64,000 bases of DNA from CAURNT01 sp963539215. Its GTDB lineage: Bacteria; Fusobacteriota; Fusobacteriia; Fusobacteriales; Leptotrichiaceae. The translations under genes and the position numbers were made by a program. A model generated the notes under the pieces. That model had not been told where the DNA came from and did no database searches. It saw only the letters and a program-made list of their open reading frames with translations. Every line of letters begins with the position of its first letter. The stretch's first letter is position 1. Of this stretch, positions 1 through 8,455 are shown one piece after another. The DNA lies in the NCBI GenBank assembly GCA_963539215.1, contig CAUTJT010000004.1:1-64000 (forward strand), read 5' to 3'.

Positions 1-78
1 ATCATAAAATTTATCTCATTGTCAACTACTTTTTTTAAAAATTTTGTTTTTATTTTTAAACACTTAATTTATTTTATG

Positions 79-87
79 TGTTATACT
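79..87 (+). promoter_or_regulatory. Putative extended -10 promoter of the Nudix gene
   Basis: TG at 79-80, one base, then TATACT at 82-87 forms an extended -10 element. No good -35 box is seen. Transcription would begin near 94, almost on the GAGG ribosome-binding site at 95-98, so the 5' leader would be very short. The rest of 1-97 is AT-rich with no gene visible. Confidence 0.4.
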
Positions 88-106
88 TATAATTGAGGTG
101 ATTAGT

Positions 107-562
107 TTGAAAATGTACACAGTTTGTTATCTTTTAAAAGATGATGAAATACTTATGCTTTATAGAAATAAAAAGAAAAATGACATAAATGAAGGCAAAT
201 GGATAGGCGTTGGTGGAAAAATCGAAGAAGGAGAAGACCCTTTTCAATCTATTAGGCGTGAAACATTAGAAGAAACTTCTTTAAAATTAAACAAAGTAGA
301 TATGAGAGGTATTATAATATTTGTATATAATAATAAAGTAGAATACATTTATGTATTCACAAGTAATGATTTTGAAGGTAATTTAGGAGAATGTAACGAA
401 GGTGATCTTAAATACATAAATAAAAAAGATATACTTAACTTAAATCTTTGGGAAGGTGACAAAATTTTTTTAAAACACATATTAGAAAATGATAAAAACT
501 TCTTTATTTATAGGATGGAATATTCAAATGATAAATTGATAAATGTAATCAAGGAAATGTAG
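107..562 (+). CDS. Nudix hydrolase (8-oxo-dGTP diphosphatase/MutT-like)
   Basis: Small Nudix-fold pyrophosphohydrolase of about 150 residues. The Nudix box is complete: GGKIEEGED followed by RRETLEETS fits G-x5-E-x7-R-E-x2-E-E, the Mg2+-binding catalytic helix. The family hydrolyses nucleoside diphosphates linked to another group X. The closest type by length and by the opening 'MYTVCYLL' is a MutT/8-oxo-dGTP diphosphatase, but the substrate cannot be fixed from sequence. The reading frame opens at GTG 98, but that codon lies inside the Shine-Dalgarno GAGGTG (95-100). The likely starts are TTG 107 (spacing 6) or ATG 113. It is the first of several same-strand genes, although HPr downstream has its own promoter. 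Confidence 0.85.
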   Translation: MKMYTVCYLLKDDEILMLYRNKKKNDINEGKWIGVGGKIEEGEDPFQSIRRETLEETSLKLNKVDMRGIIIFVYNNKVEYIYVFTSNDFEGNLGECNEGDLKYINKKDILNLNLWEGDKIFLKHILENDKNFFIYRMEYSNDKLINVIKEM

Positions 563-575
563 TCTCGTTTTTTTA

Positions 576-604
576 TTGATATTATCAAATAAATAGTATA
601 TAAT
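576..604 (+). promoter_or_regulatory. Sigma-70-type promoter of the ptsH-rpsA-fakAB operon
   Basis: TTGATA (576-581), a 17-bp spacer and TATAAT (599-604). Transcription should start near 611, about 28 nt before the HPr ATG. This is a near-consensus match in the short gap after the Nudix stop codon. Confidence 0.65.
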
Positions 605-638
605 ATTGTATGACTATACATTAAATATGGAGTTTTTT

Positions 639-911
639 ATGGAAAAGATTACTGTTGAAGTTTTAAACGAACAAGGTATACATGCTAGACCTTCGACAAA
701 AATTTGTAGTATAACTAACAAATTTAAAGGAAATGTATATTTTGAGTTCAAAAATGAAGTTTATGATGCCAAAAACATTATGTCAATAATGCTTATTGGA
801 CTTGAAAAAGGTAATAAATTTGAAATTATTGCCGACAATGGTAACAAAGAAGAAGAAACACAACTACTTGCTTCTCTTAAAGATTTAATAGAAGTAAAAA
901 AATTCAAATAA
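639..911 (+). CDS. ptsH: HPr-family phosphocarrier protein with Asn at position 46
   Basis: HPr carries phosphate from enzyme I to sugar-specific EIIA domains of the phosphotransferase system. From ATG 639 the protein is 90 residues, the usual HPr length, with the phosphorylated histidine at exactly position 15 (GIHARPS). ATG 639 has GGAG at 629-632 with 6-nt spacing; the frame extends upstream to a TTG at 606 but without a ribosome-binding site. The regulatory site that is Ser46 in Gram-positive HPr (KSIMGVM) is here Asn46 (KNIMSIM), so HPr kinase/phosphorylase control should not operate through that residue. No enzyme I or sugar permease gene lies nearby; rpsA follows after 17 nt. An alternative is an NPr-like or specialised HPr paralogue. 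Confidence 0.85.
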   Translation: MEKITVEVLNEQGIHARPSTKICSITNKFKGNVYFEFKNEVYDAKNIMSIMLIGLEKGNKFEIIADNGNKEEETQLLASLKDLIEVKKFK

Positions 912-928
912 TTAGGAGTAATAACAAA

Positions 929-2446
929 ATGAATGATTTTGAAAAAGAACTAGACCTTTATTTACCTATTTCACAAGAAAAAGGGGAAAAGATAGAAGGT
1001 ACTTTAATAAGAAAAGATACTGAATTTGGATACCTAAATACTAACAACAAGTTAGAAGCACGTATCAAATTAGAGGAAATTGAAAACTTAGAAATAGGGG
1101 AAAGTGTATCTGCTCTTGTATATGCAGTAACAGATGAATTCTTACTAGTTTCTAAAAACGCTTTAGAAAGAGAAGAAGAATTAAAATCTTTAAATAAAGG
1201 AAATATAGTTAAAGGTAAAATATTAGAAAGAGGTAAAATTGGCTATGTAGTTAAATTAAACTCATTAACAGCTATACTACCTTATAGACAATCAGGATTC
1301 AACAAAGAAGATGATGTTATATCTAAAGAATTTAATTTTGAAATTACTGAAAAGAGAGGCAAAAATATAACTCTTTCAAGATTAAATATAATTAAAGATG
1401 AAATAGAAACATTCTTTAATGAAACAAATATTGGAGATATAGTAAAAGGTAAAGTTAATAATATATTAGAATATGGTTTAATTATTAACCTTGGTTCAAT
1501 AAAAGCCTTACTACACTCTTCAGAATTATCTTGGAATAAAGAAACTAAATTAAAACAATTTAAAATAGGTGATGAAATATCAGCTAAAATAATAGAACTT
1601 AATAAAAATGAAAATAAAGTTAAATTAAGTTTAAAACAATTAACTGAAAACCCTTGGTTTGATAAAAAAGCAAAATACAAGTTAGGACAAAACTTCGATG
1701 CTCCAATTAAACAAATACTTGATTTTGGAGTTGTAGTTGATCTTGGAGAAGACGAAGGTTTCATACATATATCTGATTTATTCTACAAAAAAGTTAATAA
1801 TATAGAAAAAGAATATCAAGTTGGTAATGTTATTCCTTGTGAAATAATAGGATTTAATGATGAAAAAGAAAGAATATCTTTAAGTTCAAAAGTTGTATTT
1901 GATAAAATATGGGAAGAAATTGATAATTTCCACTTTGTAAACGATATAGTTAAAGTTCAAGTAACACGTATTAAAGACTTTGGATTATTCGCTAAAAGTG
2001 ATGAAAATATAGAAATATTTATCCCTAAATCTGAATTTTCTTGGAAAAAAAATGATGAAAAAAAATATAACGTAAATGATACTATTGACGTTAAAATTAT
2101 TGAAATTAATAAAGAAGAAAAAAATATTGTTGCAAGTATCAAAAAACTTGGAGTATCTCCATTTGAAGTTGCAAGCAATGCATATACTTTAAACGAAGAA
2201 TACAAAGTTATTATTACTGACAAAATAGAAAGTGGTGTTCTTGTTAAACTAACTGATGATTTTAAAGGATTAATACCTAAAAATGAATTATTAGAAGATG
2301 TAAATGAAGGAGATACTGTGACAGCTATAGTATTTGAAAAAAATGAAAAGAAAAATTCTATACTATTATCAGTTAAAAAAATAGAAGAAATAAAAGAACA
2401 AAAAGAAATGGAAGAGCTTAAAAAACAATATGTTATAAATAATTAG
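929..2446 (+). CDS. rpsA: 30S ribosomal protein S1 (multi-S1-domain RNA-binding protein)
   Basis: This 505-residue protein is built almost wholly of S1 (OB-fold) RNA-binding repeats. Typical signatures recur: 'GDIVKGKV..YGLIINLG' near 170-195, 'LDFGVVVDLGEDEGFIHISDL' type near 265-285, and further copies near 95-155, 340-410 and 425-490, with a degenerate copy at 15-75. That makes about six repeats. E. coli S1 has six in 557 residues; Firmicute homologues have about four. It binds mRNA at the small ribosomal subunit and helps initiation. AGGAG at 914-918 precedes the ATG. The gene lies between ptsH and the FakA-FakB fusion with short gaps, so it is probably cotranscribed with both. Confidence 0.88.
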   Translation: MNDFEKELDLYLPISQEKGEKIEGTLIRKDTEFGYLNTNNKLEARIKLEEIENLEIGESVSALVYAVTDEFLLVSKNALEREEELKSLNKGNIVKGKILERGKIGYVVKLNSLTAILPYRQSGFNKEDDVISKEFNFEITEKRGKNITLSRLNIIKDEIETFFNETNIGDIVKGKVNNILEYGLIINLGSIKALLHSSELSWNKETKLKQFKIGDEISAKIIELNKNENKVKLSLKQLTENPWFDKKAKYKLGQNFDAPIKQILDFGVVVDLGEDEGFIHISDLFYKKVNNIEKEYQVGNVIPCEIIGFNDEKERISLSSKVVFDKIWEEIDNFHFVNDIVKVQVTRIKDFGLFAKSDENIEIFIPKSEFSWKKNDEKKYNVNDTIDVKIIEINKEEKNIVASIKKLGVSPFEVASNAYTLNEEYKVIITDKIESGVLVKLTDDFKGLIPKNELLEDVNEGDTVTAIVFEKNEKKNSILLSVKKIEEIKEQKEMEELKKQYVINN

Positions 2447-2454
2447 GAGGAATT

Positions 2455-4941
2455 GTGGGTATAAAATATATTGACGCTAAAAGATTAAGACGTATTTTAA
2501 TAAGCGGTGCCAAATGGGTTAAAAAACATGAAGATTATTTAAATGAATTAAATGTTTATCCTGTACCTGATGGAGATACTGGTTCAAATATGTCTATGAC
2601 TTTAGAAACTATGAAAAATGATTTAGAAAATGATACTACTAAAAAAAGTAACATGCAAGAGGTAAAAGACGTAATAGAAGAAGCCGTTTTGATGGGAGCT
2701 CGTGGTAATTCTGGTACTATACTATCTCAAATTATAACAGGGTTTATAAGAGGTATCGGTGATAAAAAAAGATTAGAAGTTAAAGATCTTGCACAAGCTT
2801 TAGAAAGCGCAAAAGAAGTTGCTTATCAAGCTGTAGATACTCCAGTTGAGGGTACTATACTTACAGTAATAAGATGTATAAGTGAAAAAGCTAATGAAAT
2901 TAAAGATAATACAGATTCTCTAGATCAAATGTTAGAAATATTAACAACAACAGCTAAAGAAGCTGTTGATAATACTCCAAACTTACTAGAGAAATTAAAA
3001 GAAGCTGGAGTTGTTGACTCTGGAGCTATGGGTCTTTATTATTTCTTTGTAGGTATGAGTAAAGCGCTTTTAGAAATAGAAGAAATCGTTACAAGAGAAT
3101 CAGAAGAAAAAAGTTTTGATTCTAAAATAAACAACATGACTCATGATCCAGCAGAAATTCATTATAAATACTGTACTGAATTTATAATACGTAATGCTGA
3201 TTTTGATATCGATAAATTTAAAGAAAGTATTTTAAAATTAGGTGATTCTGCCGTATTTGCTCAAACTTCTAAGAAATTTAAAATACATGTTCACACAAAT
3301 AATCCAGGACAAGCTTTAGAGTTAGCAGTTATTCATGGCGATTTAGAAAAAATTAAGATAGAGAATATGAAATTACAAAATGAGGGATTGATAAGTAGTG
3401 AAAAAGATCAAACGAAAATTTTCTCTAACCACAAACAAAATTTTTCTAAATATTCATATGTAATATTAGCAGATACATATAAACTTAAAGATGAATTCTT
3501 AAAAGCAGGTGCTGACGTTGTATTATTGGGAGGTCAAAGCCAAAATCCAAGTGTACAAGATATATTAAATGCAGTAGCTAAAGTTACATCTAATAAACAA
3601 ATCGTAATATTACCTAATAATAAAAATGTTATCGCAACAGCAAATATTGCTGTAGAAAAAACTGAAAAAAATGTAATAGTAGTTCCTACTAAAACTATGC
3701 TGGAAGGTTATTTCTATTTAAATAACTATTATAATATATTAAATAATATAAAAGAAGAAGAAAAATCAAACTACTCTATAGAAGTTACTCGTGCTATCAG
3801 AGATACACAAGTTGATGGATTAACTATTAAAAATGGTGATTACATCGCTTTAGTTAACACTAAAATAAAACACTGTAATCCTTCTTTATCTGAATTAGTT
3901 AACGAATTAAAAAATACATACATAACAGAAAAAACTACTTCTATCGTTTTAGTAGAAGGTAAAGAAAAAAATGAAGATATAACTAACTCATTCAAAGGAT
4001 ATAAAAATCTTCAACTTATAGATGGTGAGCAAGAAAATTATTATTATTATATGTATGTAACTAATAAGCCTGATAATCTATCAGAATTTGCTTTTGTAAC
4101 TGATTCAGCTTCTGAATTATCAGAAGATGAAATGAAAGGTCTTCCTATATATTTAACTCCTATAAGACTTGAAAGTAATGGGGTCCACTATAAAGACACC
4201 GTTGATATTTCTAAAGAAGAATTTTGGAAAAAACTTATTGAAGAAGATGCTATGTTTAAAAGTTCACAACCTTCACCACGTGAGTTAATGAATCTTTATA
4301 CTAACCTTTTAAACAAAGGATATAAGAAAGTTATAATCGTTAATATTTCAAGCAATTTAAGCGGAACATTTAAGACTGCTAAAATGGTAATAAATAATTT
4401 AAATAAAGAAAACGATATAATTCTTTATGATACACAATTAGTATCATTACCTTTAGGAATTATGATTAAAGAAGCAGCTAAACGTGCCTTAAATCATGAA
4501 AGTTTAGATCAAATATTAAGATGGTGTGATAAGTTTAAAGCTAAAAACAAGACTTTAATTCCAGTAAATTCTTTAAAATATCTTGAAAGAGGTGGAAGAA
4601 TCAGTAAAGTTGCTAAATCTATTGGAGACTTCTTAAACTTAAAACCTATAGTAACTATCTCTCAAGGTTCTATAGCCGTTGAGAAAAAAGTATTTGGAGA
4701 TAAAGCTGCTTTAAATTTTGTTGTTAACTACGTTGAAAAAGTAGCACAAAAACAAAGCCTTTACCTATATACCGCTTGGGGAGGAACACCAAAAGAATTA
4801 GAAAACATTAATATCTTACTTGAAAGATTTAAGAACAATCCAAAAATTACTATAGTTAATAAACCTTATGTGATCGGACCTACTGTTGGTACTCATGCAG
4901 GACCAGTATACGCTGTATGTATTGTTCCTAAATTACTTTAA
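2455..4941 (+). CDS. Fused FakA-FakB-like protein: DhaL/DAK2 kinase domain plus DegV fatty-acid-binding domain
   Basis: An 828-residue fusion. Residues about 10-200 are a DhaL (DAK2) ATP-binding kinase domain with NVYPVPDGDTGSNM at 33-46 (metal-binding aspartates) and GARGNSGTILSQ. A FakA-like middle and C-terminal region follows to about 540. From about 548 to the end is a complete DegV domain: VTDSASEL, SSQPSP, SSNLSGTF, LERGGRISK and GTHAGPVYA. In Staphylococcus, FakA phosphorylates fatty acids bound by the separate DegV protein FakB, feeding exogenous fatty acids into phospholipid. A single chain would tether binder to kinase. The start is GTG 2455 with AGGAGG four nt upstream. The stop overlaps the next ATG (TAATG). 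The fatty-acid-kinase role is inferred from the domains. Confidence 0.85.
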   Translation: MGIKYIDAKRLRRILISGAKWVKKHEDYLNELNVYPVPDGDTGSNMSMTLETMKNDLENDTTKKSNMQEVKDVIEEAVLMGARGNSGTILSQIITGFIRGIGDKKRLEVKDLAQALESAKEVAYQAVDTPVEGTILTVIRCISEKANEIKDNTDSLDQMLEILTTTAKEAVDNTPNLLEKLKEAGVVDSGAMGLYYFFVGMSKALLEIEEIVTRESEEKSFDSKINNMTHDPAEIHYKYCTEFIIRNADFDIDKFKESILKLGDSAVFAQTSKKFKIHVHTNNPGQALELAVIHGDLEKIKIENMKLQNEGLISSEKDQTKIFSNHKQNFSKYSYVILADTYKLKDEFLKAGADVVLLGGQSQNPSVQDILNAVAKVTSNKQIVILPNNKNVIATANIAVEKTEKNVIVVPTKTMLEGYFYLNNYYNILNNIKEEEKSNYSIEVTRAIRDTQVDGLTIKNGDYIALVNTKIKHCNPSLSELVNELKNTYITEKTTSIVLVEGKEKNEDITNSFKGYKNLQLIDGEQENYYYYMYVTNKPDNLSEFAFVTDSASELSEDEMKGLPIYLTPIRLESNGVHYKDTVDISKEEFWKKLIEEDAMFKSSQPSPRELMNLYTNLLNKGYKKVIIVNISSNLSGTFKTAKMVINNLNKENDIILYDTQLVSLPLGIMIKEAAKRALNHESLDQILRWCDKFKAKNKTLIPVNSLKYLERGGRISKVAKSIGDFLNLKPIVTISQGSIAVEKKVFGDKAALNFVVNYVEKVAQKQSLYLYTAWGGTPKELENINILLERFKNNPKITIVNKPYVIGPTVGTHAGPVYAVCIVPKLL

Positions 4942-5807
4942 TGAAAGAGTTTATTCTTGATTCCAGATCATTTAGAATGAAAGTGTCTCAGTATCTAAGA
5001 GAGTTTCATGGATATTCTGGAAGAAGCTTAAGAAATATTGAAGTTTATTTTAATGATAATAAAGTTAAAACAACATATAAGTTGCCAAAAGAAGGTATTT
5101 TGAAAGTTAAAGAAAAAGAAAAAGGTACAAATCTTGAAGAAAAATATTTAGATTTAAATATAGTATATGAAGATGAAGACTTATTAATTATTAATAAGTC
5201 TCCATTCTTGCTTACTCATCCAACATTAAAAAAAGTAGATATAACACTAGCTAATGGCATAGTATACTACTTTAATCACAAATATCAAAAAAACATAGTT
5301 CCAAGATTTGTAAATAGACTTGATATGAATACTTCTGGATTAATTATTATAGCTAAAAATGCATTTACACAATCTTTTTTTCAAAGTGAAAATGTAAATA
5401 TTGAAAAAAAATATTTAGCAATAGCTGAAGGTATTATAGAATCTGATACTTTTATAATAGAAAAAAATATTTATAAAGATGGTGATAGATTAGATAGAAT
5501 AATAGATCCAAGAGGTCAATATGCAAAAACAGAATTTAAAGTTATAGAAAGATTTAAAAATTTAGAAGTCAGTCTTGTAGAATGTAAGCTATATACAGGT
5601 AGAACTCATCAAATAAGAGTTCATTTGAAATCAATAAATCACCCAATAATAGGCGATAGTTTATATAATCCTGACTCTAAATATAACAAAATAGCTAATA
5701 GACAAATGCTACATTCATATTTCTTAGCATTTAACCATCCAACAAATGGTAAAAGGTTAGAATTTAATATTGGGCTATATAAAGATATGAAAGAATTAAT
5801 ATATTAA
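4941..5807 (+). CDS. RluA/RluD-family pseudouridine synthase
   Basis: This 288-residue enzyme isomerises specific uridines in rRNA or tRNA to pseudouridine. The catalytic motif is VNRLDMNTSGL, with the family's RLD aspartate at about residue 129. The C-terminal RTHQIRVH and HPIIGDSLY blocks are typical of RluA/RluC/RluD. The N-terminal 60 residues look like a diverged S4-type RNA-binding segment. The ATG overlaps the preceding stop by one base, implying translational coupling to the FakA-FakB fusion. The exact target uridine is not predictable. The gene ends in a bidirectional terminator. Confidence 0.85.
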   Translation: MKEFILDSRSFRMKVSQYLREFHGYSGRSLRNIEVYFNDNKVKTTYKLPKEGILKVKEKEKGTNLEEKYLDLNIVYEDEDLLIINKSPFLLTHPTLKKVDITLANGIVYYFNHKYQKNIVPRFVNRLDMNTSGLIIIAKNAFTQSFFQSENVNIEKKYLAIAEGIIESDTFIIEKNIYKDGDRLDRIIDPRGQYAKTEFKVIERFKNLEVSLVECKLYTGRTHQIRVHLKSINHPIIGDSLYNPDSKYNKIANRQMLHSYFLAFNHPTNGKRLEFNIGLYKDMKELIY

Positions 5808-5842
5808 AAAGGTAGAGATATTTTTAAATCTCTACCTTTTTA
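5806..5842. terminator. Bidirectional Rho-independent terminator
   Basis: GGTAGAGA (5811-5818) pairs with TCTCTACC (5829-5836), with an A-run before and a T-run after, so it works on both strands. It separates the converging rluA-family and PP2C-phosphatase genes. Both stop codons touch its A/T arms, so it occupies the whole intergenic space. Confidence 0.85.
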
Positions 5843-7318
5843 ATCATTTCTTATTATTCTTAAAAGAGTTAAATCATCATTAAATTTATCAGTATGTATA
5901 AATTCCACTAAATCATTTTCTATATATTCCAATCTATCGCTCAAAATATTTTTTTTAAGTCTTTCAAGTCCATAATATTCCCCATTTTCATTCACTTCTT
6001 CAGTTATACCATCTGTATATAGTAATAACACATCACCCTTATTAAAATCTAAAGTTTTTTCTTCAAATACTATATCTCCAAATATCTTTTGTGAAAATAA
6101 TCCTAATATCTGACCTTCAGTTTCTAATTCTTCCACAATAGATGTAGAAGACTTATACATCAAAGCAGGTTCTTGTGAAGCTTTACAAAACTTCATAATA
6201 TTATTAAATGTATCTATTACAACAAGAAACATACTTACGAACTTACCTTTAGGAAATACATTTATTATTTCTTCATTTAATTGTGACATTAACCTTGGTA
6301 AATTATCTAATTTTAACGCTGAATTATATATAGAAACTTTAAGCATAGACGATAATAATGAAGCTGGTATTCCATGACCCGATATATCAGCAAATATTAC
6401 AGCAAATTTATCTTCATCTATTTGTATAAAATCACAGAAATCTCCTCCTACATTCATACTTGGAGAAAATAAATATTCCATAGTATAATTTTTAAAATCT
6501 ATTCTTTTATCTGGCATTAAAGATCTTTGTATATCTCCAGCTAATTTTAATTCTTCATTTACAATATTGTACAATCTTGAAACTTCTTTTTCTCTATTAA
6601 ATACCTCACTAACTAATCTTTTATTTTCCTTTTTTAAATTTGCACTTGTTGCTAAAGATTTAATAAGACCTACTAACTCCTTAACATCAAATGGTCTTTT
6701 AATAACAGCATTTATTCCATATTTAAGCATTTTAAGTGCATAATCAATTCCAGATTCAAAAGCCACTAATATTATCATAGAATCTGGATTAGCATCTTTT
6801 ATTTTCTTTATTTCTTTTATCTTTTCTTCTTTATAACTCTCAAAATCTATAATATATATACTATTATCTCTGCTGTCATGATTTTTCTTTAAAAAATTTA
6901 AACTATTTCTCTCTTTTATACTAAATCTACTTTTAATAAGTTCATCTTTAAGTAGATTTCTAACATATACATTATCATCATATATTTTAACTTCAAACCC
7001 CGCAAATGTCTTTAATTCATTATATTCTTCTATAGACTTAAATATTTTAAAATATCTTTGAGATTCAATAATATTAATATCTTTAAGAGATTCTTCATTT
7101 TCTATAATATAGAAAATTTCAAAATCATGTTCAACAGAATATCTAAATAATTTTAACATATAGCTTAAAAACTTAGGGTTGATTTCATTATTCCCTAAGT
7201 GCATGAGTATCTTATTCTTTATTTGAGATACTAATTTTAATTTTTCAAAACTACTATCAAAATCAGAAAAATATACTATCTCATATTCTCTTTCATTTAA
7301 AGAACAAAAATTTTGCAT
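5840..7318 (-). CDS. Receiver-domain / PP2C (RsbU/SpoIIE-type) serine phosphatase
   Basis: A 492-residue three-part signalling protein. Residues 1-105 show no recognised domain. Residues about 108-225 form a response-regulator receiver: acidic pair D114/D115, phosphoacceptor candidate D158 in IIDFE, and K207 before R-P-F; the usual Thr/Ser is Ala186. A short helical linker follows, then a PP2C phosphatase of the RsbU/SpoIIE type from about 255, with LAGDIQRSLMP, metal-binding GGDFCD (D293) and DISGHG (D311). Such proteins dephosphorylate anti-sigma-factor antagonists when the receiver is phosphorylated. No partner switch, sigma factor or histidine kinase gene is seen in this window. GGGAG precedes the ATG by 6 nt. 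Confidence 0.82.
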   Translation of the reverse strand: MQNFCSLNEREYEIVYFSDFDSSFEKLKLVSQIKNKILMHLGNNEINPKFLSYMLKLFRYSVEHDFEIFYIIENEESLKDINIIESQRYFKIFKSIEEYNELKTFAGFEVKIYDDNVYVRNLLKDELIKSRFSIKERNSLNFLKKNHDSRDNSIYIIDFESYKEEKIKEIKKIKDANPDSMIILVAFESGIDYALKMLKYGINAVIKRPFDVKELVGLIKSLATSANLKKENKRLVSEVFNREKEVSRLYNIVNEELKLAGDIQRSLMPDKRIDFKNYTMEYLFSPSMNVGGDFCDFIQIDEDKFAVIFADISGHGIPASLLSSMLKVSIYNSALKLDNLPRLMSQLNEEIINVFPKGKFVSMFLVVIDTFNNIMKFCKASQEPALMYKSSTSIVEELETEGQILGLFSQKIFGDIVFEEKTLDFNKGDVLLLYTDGITEEVNENGEYYGLERLKKNILSDRLEYIENDLVEFIHTDKFNDDLTLLRIIRND

Positions 7319-7346
7319 AACCTTCTCCCAACAAATTATATATATT

Positions 7347-7375
7347 ATAGTATCACTTTATCTTTTTTTTTGCAA
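7347..7375 (-). promoter_or_regulatory. Putative promoter of the PP2C phosphatase with an A9 tract in the spacer
   Basis: On the minus strand: TTGCAA (7375-7370), a 17-bp spacer and TACTAT (7352-7347), with TATAAT 3 bp further on. The spacer contains nine consecutive A residues (T at 7363-7371 on the plus strand), of which two overlap the -35 box. A change in tract length would alter -35/-10 spacing. Confidence 0.45.
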
Positions 7376-7377
7376 GA

Positions 7378-7405
7378 AAATAAGGGTACTTTCGTACCCT
7401 TATAG
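7378..7405 (-). terminator. Rho-independent terminator of the small outer-membrane protein gene
   Basis: AAGGGTAC (7382-7389), loop TTTC, GTACCCTT (7394-7401), followed on the minus strand by TATTTTC. It lies about 25 nt beyond the stop at 7430. Confidence 0.75.
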
Positions 7406-7429
7406 AATTATGATAGAATGAATGATTAA

Positions 7430-8305
7430 TTACCAAACGTATTTTAATCCTGCTTCTAATTTAGGTGTTACTGAAGTATATTCTTTTCCAGCAAATTTAA
7501 CTGTTGCTCCAAATTTTCCATTTAAAGTAACTTTGTTCATTTGATACTCAGTAGCTAATGCAGGTGTTATTTCTAATCCATGATTTAAGTTAGCTTCTTT
7601 AGCTAAATTTCCACCTAAAGTATAAACTAATTCAGCTTGAGGGCTAACTTTTAACATAGAATTTAACATTACGTTATATTCAACGAAGTTTTTAGATTTA
7701 ACTTCAAATGTAGCTGTTGTTGCATCCTTTTTAATAGTTATTGGAGTATTAACATTTAAATCAGTTTTTAAAACTAAAGCTTCAACTGGTTTATATTCAA
7801 GCATTCCTCCAAATTCAGGTGTTAATTTAGCATCATTTATAGCATATTGAAGTTTAGTTCTTCCTTCAGCTTTTAATTTTGAATCTAACATTTTAGTTCC
7901 TTTTAATCCAGCTTCTAATGTATTTTTAGCAAATCCCATTTCTTCTGTATATTTAGCATTAGCTTCTAAATCTACACCATAAGCATTAGTTTTATAAGTA
8001 TATCCTAAACTAGCTTTACGACTTAAGAAAGTAGATAATTCTAATGTTCCCATTTCTTTTAAGTCTGCCTTAACTGCTAATCCTGTACCATCTGTAATTT
8101 TTTCAAAATTATGTTCAAGATTTCCTGTAACTGTTAAAGTATCATTTAATTTAACTTCTAATTTATTTTTTTGGTTAGCTTTAACTGCTGTAAATACTTT
8201 TGCATCTTTTACAACTTCTTCATTAACTTCAACCTTTGCTTCAAATACATTAGCTAATCCTAAAGTAGATAAAGCTAATAATCCTAATAAAAATTTATTT
8301 TTCAT
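7430..8305 (-). CDS. Small outer-membrane beta-barrel protein, unknown function
   Basis: A 291-residue secreted protein. The signal peptide is MKNKFLLGLLALSTLGLANVFEA-like, with cleavage probably after residue 18-23. The mature part has no cysteine and is full of short alternating-hydrophobic strands such as LEVKLNDTLTVTGNL and LEANAKYTEEM, and it ends in GLKYVW. A terminal aromatic residue is the usual signal for insertion by the BAM complex. No porin or adhesin family is recognised. It is transcribed alone from a strong promoter at 8345-8372 to a terminator at 7382-7401, which suggests an abundant surface or porin-like protein. AGGAGG precedes the ATG. Confidence 0.7.
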   Translation of the reverse strand: MKNKFLLGLLALSTLGLANVFEAKVEVNEEVVKDAKVFTAVKANQKNKLEVKLNDTLTVTGNLEHNFEKITDGTGLAVKADLKEMGTLELSTFLSRKASLGYTYKTNAYGVDLEANAKYTEEMGFAKNTLEAGLKGTKMLDSKLKAEGRTKLQYAINDAKLTPEFGGMLEYKPVEALVLKTDLNVNTPITIKKDATTATFEVKSKNFVEYNVMLNSMLKVSPQAELVYTLGGNLAKEANLNHGLEITPALATEYQMNKVTLNGKFGATVKFAGKEYTSVTPKLEAGLKYVW

Positions 8306-8344
8306 TTTTATTCCTCCTAAAATTATATTTTATTTTCTAATATA

Positions 8345-8372
8345 AGTATACTTATAAAATTAAAAAAGTCAA
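8345..8372 (-). promoter_or_regulatory. Promoter of the small outer-membrane protein gene
   Basis: Minus strand: TTGACT (8372-8367), 16-bp spacer, TATACT (8350-8345), giving a leader of about 30 nt before the ATG at 8305. The gap 8373-8455 below ffh shows no convincing terminator. Confidence 0.65.
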
Positions 8373-8455
8373 TACTTAAAATAAAGTTTTTTTAAATTAT
8401 TTTATAATAGTTTTCTAAGAATATTTATAGGATAAACAAATTATATAAATTTTAC

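Noticed and set aside
1282..2223. Minus-strand open frames opposite rpsA
   Set aside because: Shadow frames of a clear S1-domain gene; Ser/Leu-rich, no ribosome-binding site.
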